Below, in pieces: positions 44,448 to 55,060 of a stretch of 64,000 bases of DNA (positions within the stretch are counted from its first letter, which is position 1; each line of letters opens with the position of its first letter). The notes under the pieces were generated by a model. The model was not told the origin of the DNA. It saw only the letters and a list, made by a program, of their open reading frames with translations, and did no database searches. Source of the DNA: Nemertoderma westbladi. Lineage: Eukaryota > Xenacoelomorpha > Nemertodermatida > Nemertodermatidae. Where the stretch lies: assembly GCA_032718475.1 (NCBI GenBank), contig JAUCBJ010008009.1:1-64000 (forward strand). Reading direction: 5' to 3'. The translations under genes were made by a program, and so were the position numbers.

Positions 44448-45320
44448 CTTTCCGAGAGTCGCATGGCACAGGATGCCGCTTACAAGGTGGTGCAGGAATC
44501 AGCGCTCCTTTCCATACCAACTGATTGGCGCCATACATGGTGTCCCATAAGACGGGTGGGTGGCTTACGGCGCAGCCTTCTGTGGTCGACCACATCAATC
44601 TTGCTCTGGAGGTATTCCGCGACAACCTCGCACTCAGGTATGGCCTCACGCCACCTGGTCTCCCGGCAAGGTGTGAAGGGTGTGCTGAGTCGTTTACGAC
44701 AACACACGCCCTGAACTGCAAGTCGGGGGGACTCATCATCAAGAGGCATGATGAACTGAGTGAGGTTTTTGGGGACATCTTAGCCTCGGCATTCAGTGGG
44801 TCATGTGTGCAGCGTGAAGTCACACTGTGCACAGGCCACTTGGACAGGAGGGGTCGTGAGGTTGGAGGGGTGAGGGCTGACCTGCTAGCGAGAGGAGTCT
44901 GGGCCAAACAGAGGGTGGTGTCATTTGACATTGCGGTAGTAAACGCCAACGCCCCCTCATATGTCAATCGGTCACTGGACTCCATCCTCGAGCAGCGAGT
45001 ACGAGCTAAGAAGGCTCATTACAGTGTGGTGTGAGAGGATCGTCGGATCTCCTTCACCCCCCTAGTCGGTACCACCGATGGGGTGTGGTGCAAGGAGGCC
45101 GACATACTGACTGCCACCTAGCAGAGACACTTGTGACTCGGCAGCAGGGGATGCGCGAACAAGGCCTAGCATCCGTCATCGGTGAAGTTTGGATGCGGCT
45201 CCAGTTCGCGCTCATCCGCTCCAATTCCCTCTGCTTACGTGGAGGCTGGCGGACGTGGAGGCCACTCGGTTTTGGGGATGGTGCGGGTCTGCGGGGGTCT
45301 GACCTAACAGAACAATGCTA
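44448..45320 (+). pseudogene. RLE-type retroelement C-terminal fragment inserted in the LINE
   Basis: The best frame (44525-45034) reads FRDNLALRYGLTPPGLPARC, EGCAESFTTTHALNCKSGGL, IKRHDELSEVFGDILASAFS and VRADLLARGVWAKQRVVSFD, then IAVVNANAPSY. The C..C...H..C pattern followed by R.DLL.RG.W....FD matches the C-terminal region of a known family of reverse transcriptases from aquatic organisms. A second piece (45031-45305) ends with RSNSLCLRGGWR. It is distinct from the RPADV type at 12.4 kb and the RPDG type at 30.3 kb. AT-rich DNA to 45678 may be its 3' UTR. Confidence 0.75.
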
Positions 45321-45677
45321 AGTTTAATTAATTTTATCTTGCTTTGGTGATTGTTAGGATAATAAATTATTTAACTGTGTGTATAAATATTTATCTTATC
45401 TGTATTATTGATTATAATATATATTGTTTAATGAATTTATCTTGGTGCAATGCAGACTGTATAACAGAACATGTACATTACTTACAGTAAGTACATTACC
45501 TGTCAACTCAATAATTTTAGATAATAATAGCGAGTCATCATCAGTCATATTGGAATTTAGTTTTACTGTAATTTTGTCCTAATCATGGATTATCTTTATT
45601 TCTGTCATCTGTGTTTTTATGTTTGAATTTTGAGATATATTTTTATTGATACTGGTGTTCTAAGAGAAATAGGTACT

Positions 45678-46985
45678 TACTTTTAGACCTAATTGAAGGA
45701 TGTGAATTGATAGCAACAAACAACACATTCGAAAAGAGTCAGGGGAAGCTATGGACCTTTCAATACCCTAATGGAACCAGAGCACAACTGGATTACATCC
45801 TTATAAACAAAAAGTGGAGAAACAGCATGATCAACTGCGAGGCATACAGCTCATTCAACCTAATTGGTTCGGACCATAGAATTGTGACTGCAGAGATCAG
45901 ACTCAATTTGAGAGCCAACAAACCCAGGACAAGCAAGCAAATCAACTATGACTGGGAGAAACTCAGAACTGACAATGCTGTAAAGGATGCTTACACAGTA
46001 GAAGTTCAAAACCGCTTTGAAGCACTTCAGTCAATGGATGAAGACCAGTCCACCGATTCAAGATACCAGAATATAATAACAGCCCACAAGGAATCAGCTA
46101 AGAGGCATATCCCCTGTGCCATGGCAAAACTCTGAGGTTACTTGTAAGAGAGAAGATTATATATAATTTATATATATATATATAATTTATCTATAATTTT
46201 TTAGAAATTGAAAAAAGTGGTTTAATTACATAGGTCCCTCCTTAAGATAGCCTACAAAGTTAAAACCGAACAACCAACAACCGAAAACATTAACAAGGTT
46301 GAGAAAGCTGAGGACAATCTTAAATTGGCCTACAACATCAGCCAGGAAATGTACATACAGGATAAAATTGAAGCAATTACAACTGCTCACAAACAGAAAC
46401 AGAAACATTCAAGACTCACCTGGCCAACTGTAAATGAGGTATCTGGTCGAAAAAGTTGTGCAAAGGGGCGCCTCAAAGCCGATAGCCCTGAAGAACATGT
46501 TGGGAAGTGGAAAAATCACTTCAGCAACTTGCTTGGGCAGCCACCAAACATTTAGGTCAGCCCTACAAGGAAAATATATGACAAGACACTACATATAGAA
46601 ACAGGGGACTTCACACCTGCCGAACTCCAAAGAAGCATTAAAAGCATGTCCAATAATAAAGCGAGTGGATTAGATGAAATCCCAGCGGAGGTATGGAAAA
46701 CCGGAGTGCTAAACAGATTATTATTGAATGTTTGCAACCAGATGTTAAAAGGGGAAAAGCCACCACCAATTTGGACTAAAGGTAAACTAAACCCTCTCCC
46801 CAAGAAAGGAGACCTCGGCATACCAACAAACTATCGTGGGATGTGTCTGCGTGTGAAATATACAATAAAATGATTCTATATAGGATTAGGCCTCATATAG
46901 AGAAACTACTGCATAAGAGCCAAAATGGATTTCGACCAAATAGATCAACAATAACTCAGATACTTGCACTATGGATGTTCGCGCT
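45678..46985 (+). pseudogene. LINE continuation: endonuclease end and N-terminal RT
   Basis: Resumes in the middle of the endonuclease with LLDLIEGCELIATNNTFEKS and LWTFQYPNGTRAQLDYILIN, then GSDHRIVTAEIRLNL (SDH motif). After an AT-rich insertion at about 46138-46235 the linker continues (AYNISQEMYIQDKIEAITTA). RT motifs follow: NNKASGLDEIPAEVWK, LNPLPKKGDLGIPTNYRG, and SQNGFRPNRSTITQILALW near 46920-46970. Several frameshifts and stops; the RT ends abruptly at about 46985. Confidence 0.85.
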
Positions 46986-46989
46986 TTCA

Positions 46990-48000
46990 GACCTTTGGCA
47001 GTTTAACCCACCAAATTAAGATGTCTTCTAGATATTAAATCGGTTTTTAGTCTATGACAAGTATTTGATTCACTACACTAGTCGAAACCAATCTGTGCGC
47101 GATCATTCACCCGCTGGATATTCCCGGGAGATTGGGTTCGACGGTTTAATTTTATTGCTATGTAAGCCTAATGTATTATTCGACTGACAGTATTATATAA
47201 TCTCTGACAATATTATTCACCTTCGGGAATATTAACAGTTCCTTTAGGACGTGGCGCTTTATCTATATAAACAGAGTTATGACTTAAACTACTCACAACG
47301 ATATGGCTCAATTATAATTCACATATATGGCGCATTCTTTAGGAATTGCTTCTTTAACAGACTCACTCATACACAATGCTGCACAATACTGCACACTAAT
47401 CTGCCAATCTTCACTGATTTTAGTCACATATAAAAGGAACACAGACTGACTCATGTAGGGTCTATCAAATAACATTAGATTCACTTCAAACCACTTCAAC
47501 ATAAGTCACAATCGTTATTGGTAACCTTTCTCTCTTACCTTCGGTATATCAAGAATATTGGGTTTCGGGGTTATTTATCGTTATTCCAAATATAATAATT
47601 CATCAACCATATTATGAAGAACTGACAGTAAATAGCAGTATAAAACAACAATGAAAACACTGATTGTTATGAGTTTGCAATGTTTCAGCAGTCAGTATGT
47701 ATGATCAGTTAGCAGTGAGATATTTACAGTTAAAGGATATATGTCCTTATAATTAAACCTACTAGTGTAAGACTAAAAACTGAAACACGGAGGTGCCAAA
47801 AGCCGGTTCTTAGGCTCTGGGCAAAAACATAACACTGAACTACTGAGTTTCTGTATATACCTCCAACACAGAGACAACAAACGCTCTGATTGGTCAACCT
47901 GAACAACGAGAGAACAAAGAAACAAAGAAACGTCGACGTGGCAATATCAGCTGCTAGCCGTCGTCATGGTAGCGACACTGTTTTCAAGAGTATCGAGCTT
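46990..48000. other. Intergenic DNA
   Basis: No gene seen. Near 47890-48010 are GATTGGTCAA (inverted CCAAT), GTCGTCATGGTAGCGAC (X-box-like) and TTACGTCA (CRE-like). They could be a promoter or part of an LTR; there is no matching plus-strand gene. Confidence 0.35.
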
Positions 48001-48259
48001 TTACGTCACAGAATTACGGATTATGTCCTCTAAAGTACAAATACAGAAGAAATAGCTTTTATGTCCGCTAAAACACCAGTACAGCAAGGACACGGCCTTT
48101 TTATGCCTGGTAAACCAACTACAGAGTATTTTACGGGAAAATAAGGAAAAATAACCGGACAATTCAGCAAAAGCTTTTACACCGCTCCCAGAAAATGGGA
48201 TTTTCAGTCTATAAAATATAAAAATCACAGTTTCTAAAACATAAAGATACTCTAAACAG

Positions 48260-49545
48260 TTAGTCTTTCTTACGCAGACGGCGTTTACGCAGTTTTTTGA
48301 GGCTAGCAAGAGTCTTTTTCTCTTTGGGGGGAGCCACTTTACTAGGAGGGCCATAACTCCTGGGTGAAGGGTGCAATATGATTGCATCAGAAGGTGTAGG
48401 ATTGTGGTCGAGGTATCTGCCGTTTCGATATGCTTCTCCTCGAGCTGATTTTCCTCCGCTCGTAGCTGGATACGTTCATCCAAAAACTCTCGCAGAGAAT
48501 AGGATCGTCCAAGTTCGATAACTTCTTAGAGATTCTGGATTTCCCAATCGAATTGAGATAAGGCCAATTCGTTCATCGATTGGACTTACTGTTATAACTT
48601 ACGTTTATCTGAACAAACGCAGGTTTCCCTTTTGATCTTTATAGAATAGCGTTTAACTCGTTTCGTACAACGCTCTCCTTCACCTTGATGAGGGGTTATA
48701 TCGCGTTAAACGGGGACGACCATACGGTTGGATAGTGATATTAGGTGTCCGCGTCACAATCCGGCTAGGTAAGATGGGCGGCTAGCTAGAAATCACTGTC
48801 GGAGTGTTACCGATTAATTGTTAGGGTAGCACTAGATCTTTGAACAATGAATACAGTCCGCGAGGATCCGCGACACTACCAGGATCGCAGGTCTGAGGTC
48901 CAACTAAGGAATGAGGAGGTTTGACCGAGTATTCCGGGACTCTGATCGTAGGTTTACTCCAGGATCGTTCGAGCCGAGTGAGCATAGGTGATACGTCAAC
49001 AAGTTTCGGTTTCCGTGGATGTTTATGTCTTTCCGTTTATTAGTTGGGTCTAGGGCATTTATCGTAATAATACCAAAGACGCACGTCTGGTAAGGTAAAC
49101 GCGGGTGATATTTATTTGTTGTTACAATGCTTCTATCAAGAATTCCAAATATACGTTGGAGTTACCGCGTCCATTTGTTTCTTTAGTGTCTTTTCTTTCG
49201 AGTCGATTTCGAATAGAATTTTCGCATTCGAATTTCAGTTTATGGTTCCGACTCCGCTGGGCAGGATATATAGTCGACATAGTCCGTATTGGGTAAATCG
49301 ATAGGATGACCAGTAGTTAAGAAGCCCATATACGTACCATTACGCTGCGTATATCGAGCAACGAATTTTCTATAGTCCAACTCACGCGTGAGCTGCTCTT
49401 GGGACATTGGCGGTTCGATATAACGACCATCGTCCTCCGCAGCAGTTGGACCAACGTCGCCGCGTATCAAGCTATCAACAAACGCCTGCAAAAGTAGAGT
49501 ATATCGCTCCCCGATACCAAGACCATCTTCTATCAACTCCGTCAT
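48260..49545 (-). pseudogene. Unrecognised decayed minus-strand coding patch
   Basis: A 101-codon frame at 49240-49545 (MTELIEDGLGIGERYTLLLQ; later LDYRKFVARYTQRNGTYMGF) follows TATATA. After stops and frameshifts, Pro/Ser-rich coding-like text continues (KHPRKPKLVDVSPMLTRLER, about 49010-48950; PNITIQPYGRPRLTRYNP, about 48720). The end (48475-48260) is a lysine/arginine-rich tail, GRYLDHNPTPSDAI followed by LKKLRKRRLRKKD and a stop. Base composition is more GC-rich than the flanks. The basic C-terminus suggests nucleic-acid binding. I do not recognise the family; a mobile-element or viral gag-like gene is possible. Confidence 0.4.
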
Positions 49546-49559
49546 ATCTGCTATATATG

Positions 49560-50479
49560 AGTTTGTCCATATTATAATGAGTCCACATTTAGGCGAGCGG
49601 GCGTCGCTGCCTACTCCAATTAACCCCCGGACAGTACGAGATCCTCAGCGCCGATGTGTCGTCGCCGCTGTACTTTCGCCAACGACGTAGCCGCACAACG
49701 ACAACGACAACCGGCACAAGTCACTCAACTGTCCGTCCCAAAGGCTTAGATGTACTTCAGGTTTTCCTTGGAGAGTTAGGTTACTTTACGATTGCGACTG
49801 GCTACTGTAAACACACCTTAGTAGTAACATTCGCCTATAAGCTCACAAGTACCACACACACAACTTGTCACAAATTACACACACTCAGGTCACTTGTCCG
49901 TTAGTCAATGCCTTCCAGAATGTCACTGTATTATTATGTATCCTTGGATACTAGCAGTGCGCTATTTATTCCCTATGCTATTCAATGGGACAAGCTTTCT
50001 ATTGTTCGTTTAACTCAATTCTAATTCTAGCGTGGTTGTTGCTATGGTGACATTATGCAAAGCTAGCGGTAGAATTAGAGTAATTCCAATGCATACAGAT
50101 CTGGGATGTTATTTAATAGTATTCTTTAATAGTCAATGTTCGGTTTTATACATGACTTTATGAATTTTATCGGCTATTGACTATGTTTGGGAGACTTTCA
50201 CACACTCATACGCATGATAAAATAAATCTCCGCTCCCTTGATCTATTAATTAATGGAATTTTGGGAATGTTATAAATTGCGTAAAAATGGCAATTTAGAA
50301 TATAGAGTAAGAGAGGGTGACTAAAATTTTAAGAGTTAATTTACGCATAGCTAACCCTCAGGCATTTTATTAATAATTAATTATATAATAATTTATAATA
50401 AAAGACCACACTCTTATTATTTTATTACACAATGCGTAGCTAGTATATTTTGAAATTATAAAAAAAAAAAAAATTTGTG
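49560..50479. other. Intergenic DNA between coding patch and LINE
   Basis: AT-rich. GTTGTTGCTATGGTGACAT at about 50035 resembles an X-box-like motif near 47960. No gene seen. Confidence 0.4.
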
Positions 50480-50569
50480 AAAATATTGATACCTCTGACT
50501 CTGCGTGTCTAATATCTGTTATTTTAATCTACGAATTACGAACTTGATATCTGATTTGTCCAATTAATC

Positions 50570-51403
50570 ATGGGAGACTCTGCAACCGATACGTTTAACA
50601 AATGCCAAGACGCTATTTTATCACTTTTCGCCAAAGTAAAGCAAAAAAAGAGCGTTTCCATCGAGGACGAGAAGCTTATAACGGCGCAACTCCATGCTAT
50701 GAACTCACTGTACATGACGAATCTCGCCTCACTACCCCCAGTTTGGGAGAAATTAGCCAACTGCCAACAGGAACTAATCGAAGCAAAGAACGACCTAATT
50801 AAAGAAGTACGTCGGAACCCAACCACAGCCGGAGAAGGAACTGCCGGTACCGGTACACAAATCGGCCCAGCCCCACGTAACTACAGCAATGCAGTTAGGA
50901 ACGGAATTCCTGTACTTCCCCTACCTACGGGACCCGCGATACAGGTAGGGCACAACACTTTACACGCAAATTCAAGACCTCAGTCCACAATCACACGCGG
51001 GTGCAAAGTTGGTGGCCCCCTTCGCGCTGTAGCTTCAGCTTCTGAACGGCATATTAACAAGGAAATTATACCCACAGAAAGGAAGGCTCACATCTGCATA
51101 GGCCGCCTCGATCCAACGACCACAAGTGACGACGTTAAAAACTACCTCAGTAGCGAAAATCTTCCCTATGACGATGTGCTATCCGTGGCGCTACATCCAG
51201 ACTCACAGTATGCTACCTTTCACCTGATATGCAATCAAACTCACCGCAACTCCTTGATGGATCCTGACATCTGGGGGGAAGGGATATCTATTAAAAACTA
51301 TAAAATGTCAAAAGACGAGCGCCAACGCTTTGGCCTGAAGCCCCGTGACAACCGATCACTAGGAAATACAGTCTCTGGTTTGGAACAGCGTGACGTTATG
51401 TGA
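50570..51403 (+). CDS. LINE ORF1 protein, RNA-binding
   Basis: A 277-residue protein. Residues about 1-85 are charged and helical (CQDAILSLFAKVKQKKSVSI), suggesting coiled-coil multimerisation. A low-complexity Gly/Thr/Pro linker follows. Residues about 175-245 (RKAHICIGRLDPTTTSDDVK, YLSSENLPYDDVLSVAL, ISIKNYKMSKDERQ) have the strand-helix pattern of an RRM-like fold, as found in some LINE ORF1 proteins that chaperone the element RNA; this is an inference from pattern. The ORF ends GTT ATG TGA. ORF2 starts 12 nt later in the same frame, so the two proteins are separated by one stop and four sense codons. Confidence 0.85.
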   Translation: MGDSATDTFNKCQDAILSLFAKVKQKKSVSIEDEKLITAQLHAMNSLYMTNLASLPPVWEKLANCQQELIEAKNDLIKEVRRNPTTAGEGTAGTGTQIGPAPRNYSNAVRNGIPVLPLPTGPAIQVGHNTLHANSRPQSTITRGCKVGGPLRAVASASERHINKEIIPTERKAHICIGRLDPTTTSDDVKNYLSSENLPYDDVLSVALHPDSQYATFHLICNQTHRNSLMDPDIWGEGISIKNYKMSKDERQRFGLKPRDNRSLGNTVSGLEQRDVM

Positions 51404-51415
51404 CATACAGCATAC

Positions 51416-54400
51416 ATGGGACTGCAGTGCGCGAGACAGCAGACCTCAACCTCCATGGGACCCGGCACTAACCCCGACGGCATGGTCGCTCCCAGACCCG
51501 GCACCGACCCCAACGCCACGGTCCCTCCTGGGACCGGCACCGATCTCGAAGGCACGATCCCTCCCAGCACACATCCCCACGGCGTGGTCTCTCCTGGACC
51601 CGCCACCGACCCCAATGCTGTGGTCCCTACTGGGTCCGGCACTGATCTCGAAGGCGCGATCCCTACCAGCACACACCCCGGCGGCGTGGTCCCTCCCGGA
51701 CCCGGCACCAGCCCAAACATTAATCACTATGAGCGAGTCCCAGCAGCTATTATTAAGGTTAAGTTATGGAATGTAGAAGGCTTATCATACATACTCAACT
51801 CGATTTCAGATGATGAGCTATTTCAAAATTCGGACATTCTCTTACTTACAGAAACATTCTATCTTGGTACAAATCTGGATTGCATCTCAAATTACTACGC
51901 ATATATACAACAAGCAGAGAAACAAGGACGAGGTCGCCCAAAAGGCGGATTAATGATTCTGGCAAAGCCATGGATTAACCCATCCCCTGTTTTCAAATCA
52001 AACTGTTGCATTATCATAAAATCTGATCTAGCATACTTTTCTGTTTTCTACTTCCCTCCAGATACACCTATATCACATATAACCTTAGAGATCACATCCT
52101 CCTTGACCCAGACCGATAACTCATGCCCAATAGTGGTTGGAGGTGACTTCAACTGTAGAGTTGACTCTGGGGAACGTGGACACCAACTAACAGACTTTCT
52201 GACATCACTTGGCTTTATTGCTTTAAATTATTCATCATCTCATACCTATATATCACCCCAGGGCGAAAGCACAATAGACTTGATCTTTATAAAATTCACA
52301 AATACTTTACCTGATTCAACGCCAAAGCCCCAAATAACACTTAACCCCATAAGAAAACACCAAAGCGTGTCAGCTGAAATTCCATTCACAAACAATCCTG
52401 TACATATGGAGACTCGACCAAAAGCCTTAAGCAGAAAGCTTAACATGTCCTATCTGGAAAACCACCACAACATCCCATCTATGGTTGAAGCAATAGATAA
52501 CTCCGACCCCAATAAGGCAACAAAACTATTAGCTGAAATAATTTCCAGTTCAGTTTACCCCAAAGGGAAAAGACTACATAAAGGCAAACCATGGTTTGAT
52601 CAGGAATGTTGCAATATAAAACGACAACTTATATCAGCCATACAATCTCGAAATATTTCAGCTGCTCATTCAACTCACTTCTATCAGCTCCGTCGATCAT
52701 ATAAAACTCTTATTAAAACTAAACGAGCTGCATTTGAAGAAAATTATTTCCTGGAAAGAATCCAAAAGTCAGATATAAACCCCTGGAGTCTTCTTAAAAC
52801 TAGGAAACCAACTGTCGCTTCAGTAGATTTAAATAAACTGGAGACACATTTTCGAAACATCATCGGAACTAACAAAGACCCAGCACAGTTACCCGCAGCT
52901 GCCACTGTAACACAGAGTGAAACCTCCGCGGACTGTTGGTATAACGATAAAATATCAACTGAAGAAGTAACTAGAACTATTAATGAGGCGGGCAATAACA
53001 AAGCCAGTGGTCCAGATCAGCTCTATTATGAGCATTTAAAACAAGTTCCACCAGTGATAATCGCCTTGATCACTATGTTGTTCAATGTGTGCCTCTGCCT
53101 AGGGAAGATACCTGATTTGTGGAAAAGAAGTATAATTGTAATACTTTACAAAGGAAAGGGGTCTCTAATGGAACCTGATAACTATCGTGGCATTGCCCTT
53201 CTCTGTGTGCTGCTTAAAACTCTCACTTCTATTATCAATAAACGAGTGCTCAAACATATTATAAATCGGTTACCAGCTGCCCAGTTTGGCTTCATTCCAG
53301 GGAAATCTGCACAACAAGCAATTAGGCGTCTTCTTAAGGAAATATCATCAAAACTAACCTCGAAATCGCGCCCAGAACGTAAAGTTTACGCAGCATTTAT
53401 AGACTTTCGTAAAGCCTTTGACTTTGTCAGTCGCGCCATTCTACTCTCAAAATTATATGGGTTTGGTATTAAAGGGAAATTGTATCTATTAATTAAAGAT
53501 CTGTTTACTAATAACGTCCAGGTGTTTGATGGTTTACGTCTTTCCGACGTCATAACCCAACTCAGAGGTGTGCTGCAAGGTGACTCCTTCTCACCCACCT
53601 GCTTCGTAGTATTTATCGCAGATCTAGCTATAGCACTGCAGAACGCAGCCCAAGCACTTCGGTTCCTGTTCTATGCGGACGATCTGGTCTTCTATTCTTC
53701 AAGGCGAGAGGATATCCAAACGGGTCTTGATGCACTTTACAACTGGTGCCAGCTCAATGGGATGGAAGTAAATTTAATTAAAACAAAAATAATAAAGTTC
53801 AGGAACGGGGGGCCATTAGCAAAGGATGACATATTTCTATATAATAACAAACTTGTCCAAATCACTAATGAATATGAGTACCTGGGAATTATTTTACAGC
53901 CGTCACTATGTTTCGCAAAACATGTCCAACATAAAAAGATAAAAGCCTCGAAAGTTATTGGGTCACTTACGTTCTTGCCTCACATCTCAGTCGATGCAGG
54001 TATGAAGATCTATAAGATGAAAGTTGAACCATTGGTCCTATACTCAATAGCGGAATTTGGCAAGTATCTCACCCTAGCGAATCTAAAAGAACTCGACAAG
54101 GTGAAATCAATGTTCATAAAACGAATGCTCCGGCTGCATCAATCTTCCTCAGCAACACTAGCACATAAACTTGTCAAAGAGTATACGCTTGTGGAAGAAT
54201 TAATCTCAAAATCCCCTCAAATTCTCAACCCTGATGTTGTTGAAAAATACAAGATACATCGTAGAGACAGAGTAGGAAATTTCGAACAGGAGGGTTACTT
54301 ATCTGGACCGGCGTTCCAAACGTCTGTATGGCACCAAGCCAACCAAAGCAACCGCCACTTACTCACGCGCTGTACCTCGCACGGGTTCCATCATAAGATT

Positions 54401-54547
54401 TGCGCCCACAACCGCTCATTCCATTCCCCTCAACAGAGCTGCGTGTGCCGGTACTGCGGCCAATCCGCCCACCACCGCTACCACGTATTGGATTGTACCA
54501 GCTGTCCCTCTCTATCCGTCATTGCCCATGTTAATAACTCAGTTTAA
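51416..54547 (+). CDS. LINE ORF2: EEP endonuclease and reverse transcriptase
   Basis: A 1043-residue polyprotein. Residues about 14-100 are two 35-residue Pro/Gly/Thr repeats (GTDLEGTIPPSTHP and GTDLEGAIPTSTHP). The endonuclease (about 113-320) shows KLWNVEGL, ILLLTETF, VVGGDFNCRV and STIDLIF; the usual C-terminal SDH appears as RKH, so its Asp is replaced. RT (about 500-800) shows NNKASGPDQLYYE, MEPDNYRGIALL, QFGFIPGKSAQQA, AAFIDFRKAFDFVS, GVLQGDSFSPTC, FYADDLVFYS and EYLGIIL, all catalytic Asp present. Residues about 1008-1030 form a Cys/His knuckle (CVCRYCGQSAHHRYHVLDC). No internal stop. The N-terminal repeat region could also be read as a linker if ORF1 reads through. Confidence 0.93.
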   Translation: MGLQCARQQTSTSMGPGTNPDGMVAPRPGTDPNATVPPGTGTDLEGTIPPSTHPHGVVSPGPATDPNAVVPTGSGTDLEGAIPTSTHPGGVVPPGPGTSPNINHYERVPAAIIKVKLWNVEGLSYILNSISDDELFQNSDILLLTETFYLGTNLDCISNYYAYIQQAEKQGRGRPKGGLMILAKPWINPSPVFKSNCCIIIKSDLAYFSVFYFPPDTPISHITLEITSSLTQTDNSCPIVVGGDFNCRVDSGERGHQLTDFLTSLGFIALNYSSSHTYISPQGESTIDLIFIKFTNTLPDSTPKPQITLNPIRKHQSVSAEIPFTNNPVHMETRPKALSRKLNMSYLENHHNIPSMVEAIDNSDPNKATKLLAEIISSSVYPKGKRLHKGKPWFDQECCNIKRQLISAIQSRNISAAHSTHFYQLRRSYKTLIKTKRAAFEENYFLERIQKSDINPWSLLKTRKPTVASVDLNKLETHFRNIIGTNKDPAQLPAAATVTQSETSADCWYNDKISTEEVTRTINEAGNNKASGPDQLYYEHLKQVPPVIIALITMLFNVCLCLGKIPDLWKRSIIVILYKGKGSLMEPDNYRGIALLCVLLKTLTSIINKRVLKHIINRLPAAQFGFIPGKSAQQAIRRLLKEISSKLTSKSRPERKVYAAFIDFRKAFDFVSRAILLSKLYGFGIKGKLYLLIKDLFTNNVQVFDGLRLSDVITQLRGVLQGDSFSPTCFVVFIADLAIALQNAAQALRFLFYADDLVFYSSRREDIQTGLDALYNWCQLNGMEVNLIKTKIIKFRNGGPLAKDDIFLYNNKLVQITNEYEYLGIILQPSLCFAKHVQHKKIKASKVIGSLTFLPHISVDAGMKIYKMKVEPLVLYSIAEFGKYLTLANLKELDKVKSMFIKRMLRLHQSSSATLAHKLVKEYTLVEELISKSPQILNPDVVEKYKIHRRDRVGNFEQEGYLSGPAFQTSVWHQANQSNRHLLTRCTSHGFHHKICAHNRSFHSPQQSCVCRYCGQSAHHRYHVLDCTSCPSLSVIAHVNNSV

Positions 54548-54748
54548 ATATATATATTATTAATTTATTTTTATGTCATCACTACCGATTTGCGTTTTAT
54601 ACTTACAATTTTAGATTCGATACAGAATATACATTATACATTTTACCCCGTCCGGGGTGTTGATTTAAAAAAAAAAAAAAAAATTAAATTCATTAAAAGG
54701 CATGAATTTAAATTGATTTCCTGAAATTTTATTATTTGATAATTAAAT

Positions 54749-55060
54749 GGACATATTTGGATTCCAGAACATGTCTGGGGACACAAGATCCTTAATTCTA
54801 TGACAATTGTCTTTTTAAGAATATCGGTAAATGCTACGATATCTTAATTGACTAGAATTGTTGAAGGATCTGAATTTTACAGATTTTGACTTATTAGATT
54901 TGCAAATATTAAATAATTAATATTTGAGATGGGCACCGATTTATTCCAGAACTTGTCTGGGGACGTTAACCACTGATTCTAGAATTTGTCTTTCAAGTAT
55001 ATCGGTGGGTGCCGCGATATCTTAATCGACTAGAATTACAGATGGTCAACAAGGTTTAAC
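54749..55060. repeat. Imperfect direct repeat, period 182 bp, two copies
   Basis: ATTCCAGAACATGTCTGGGG at 54761 and ATTCCAGAACTTGTCTGGGG at 54943; both are followed by AATATCGGTNNNTGC-like text and CGATATCTTAATTGACTAGA / CGATATCTTAATCGACTAGA. Confidence 0.85.

Larger units (their letters stand above)
50480..54682 (+). mobile_element. Apparently full-length two-ORF LINE
   Basis: The element has a short leader, ORF1, ORF2, a 120-nt AT-rich 3' UTR ending ACCCCGTCCGGGGTG and an A tract of 17 (54666-54682). Both ORFs are open and share one frame. The exact 5' end lies between an upstream A run (50460-50473) and ORF1 and is an estimate; A-rich flanks prevented a certain TSD. It belongs to the EEP-endonuclease non-LTR elements; the clade (for example I, CR1 or Jockey-like) cannot be settled by eye. 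Confidence 0.85.
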
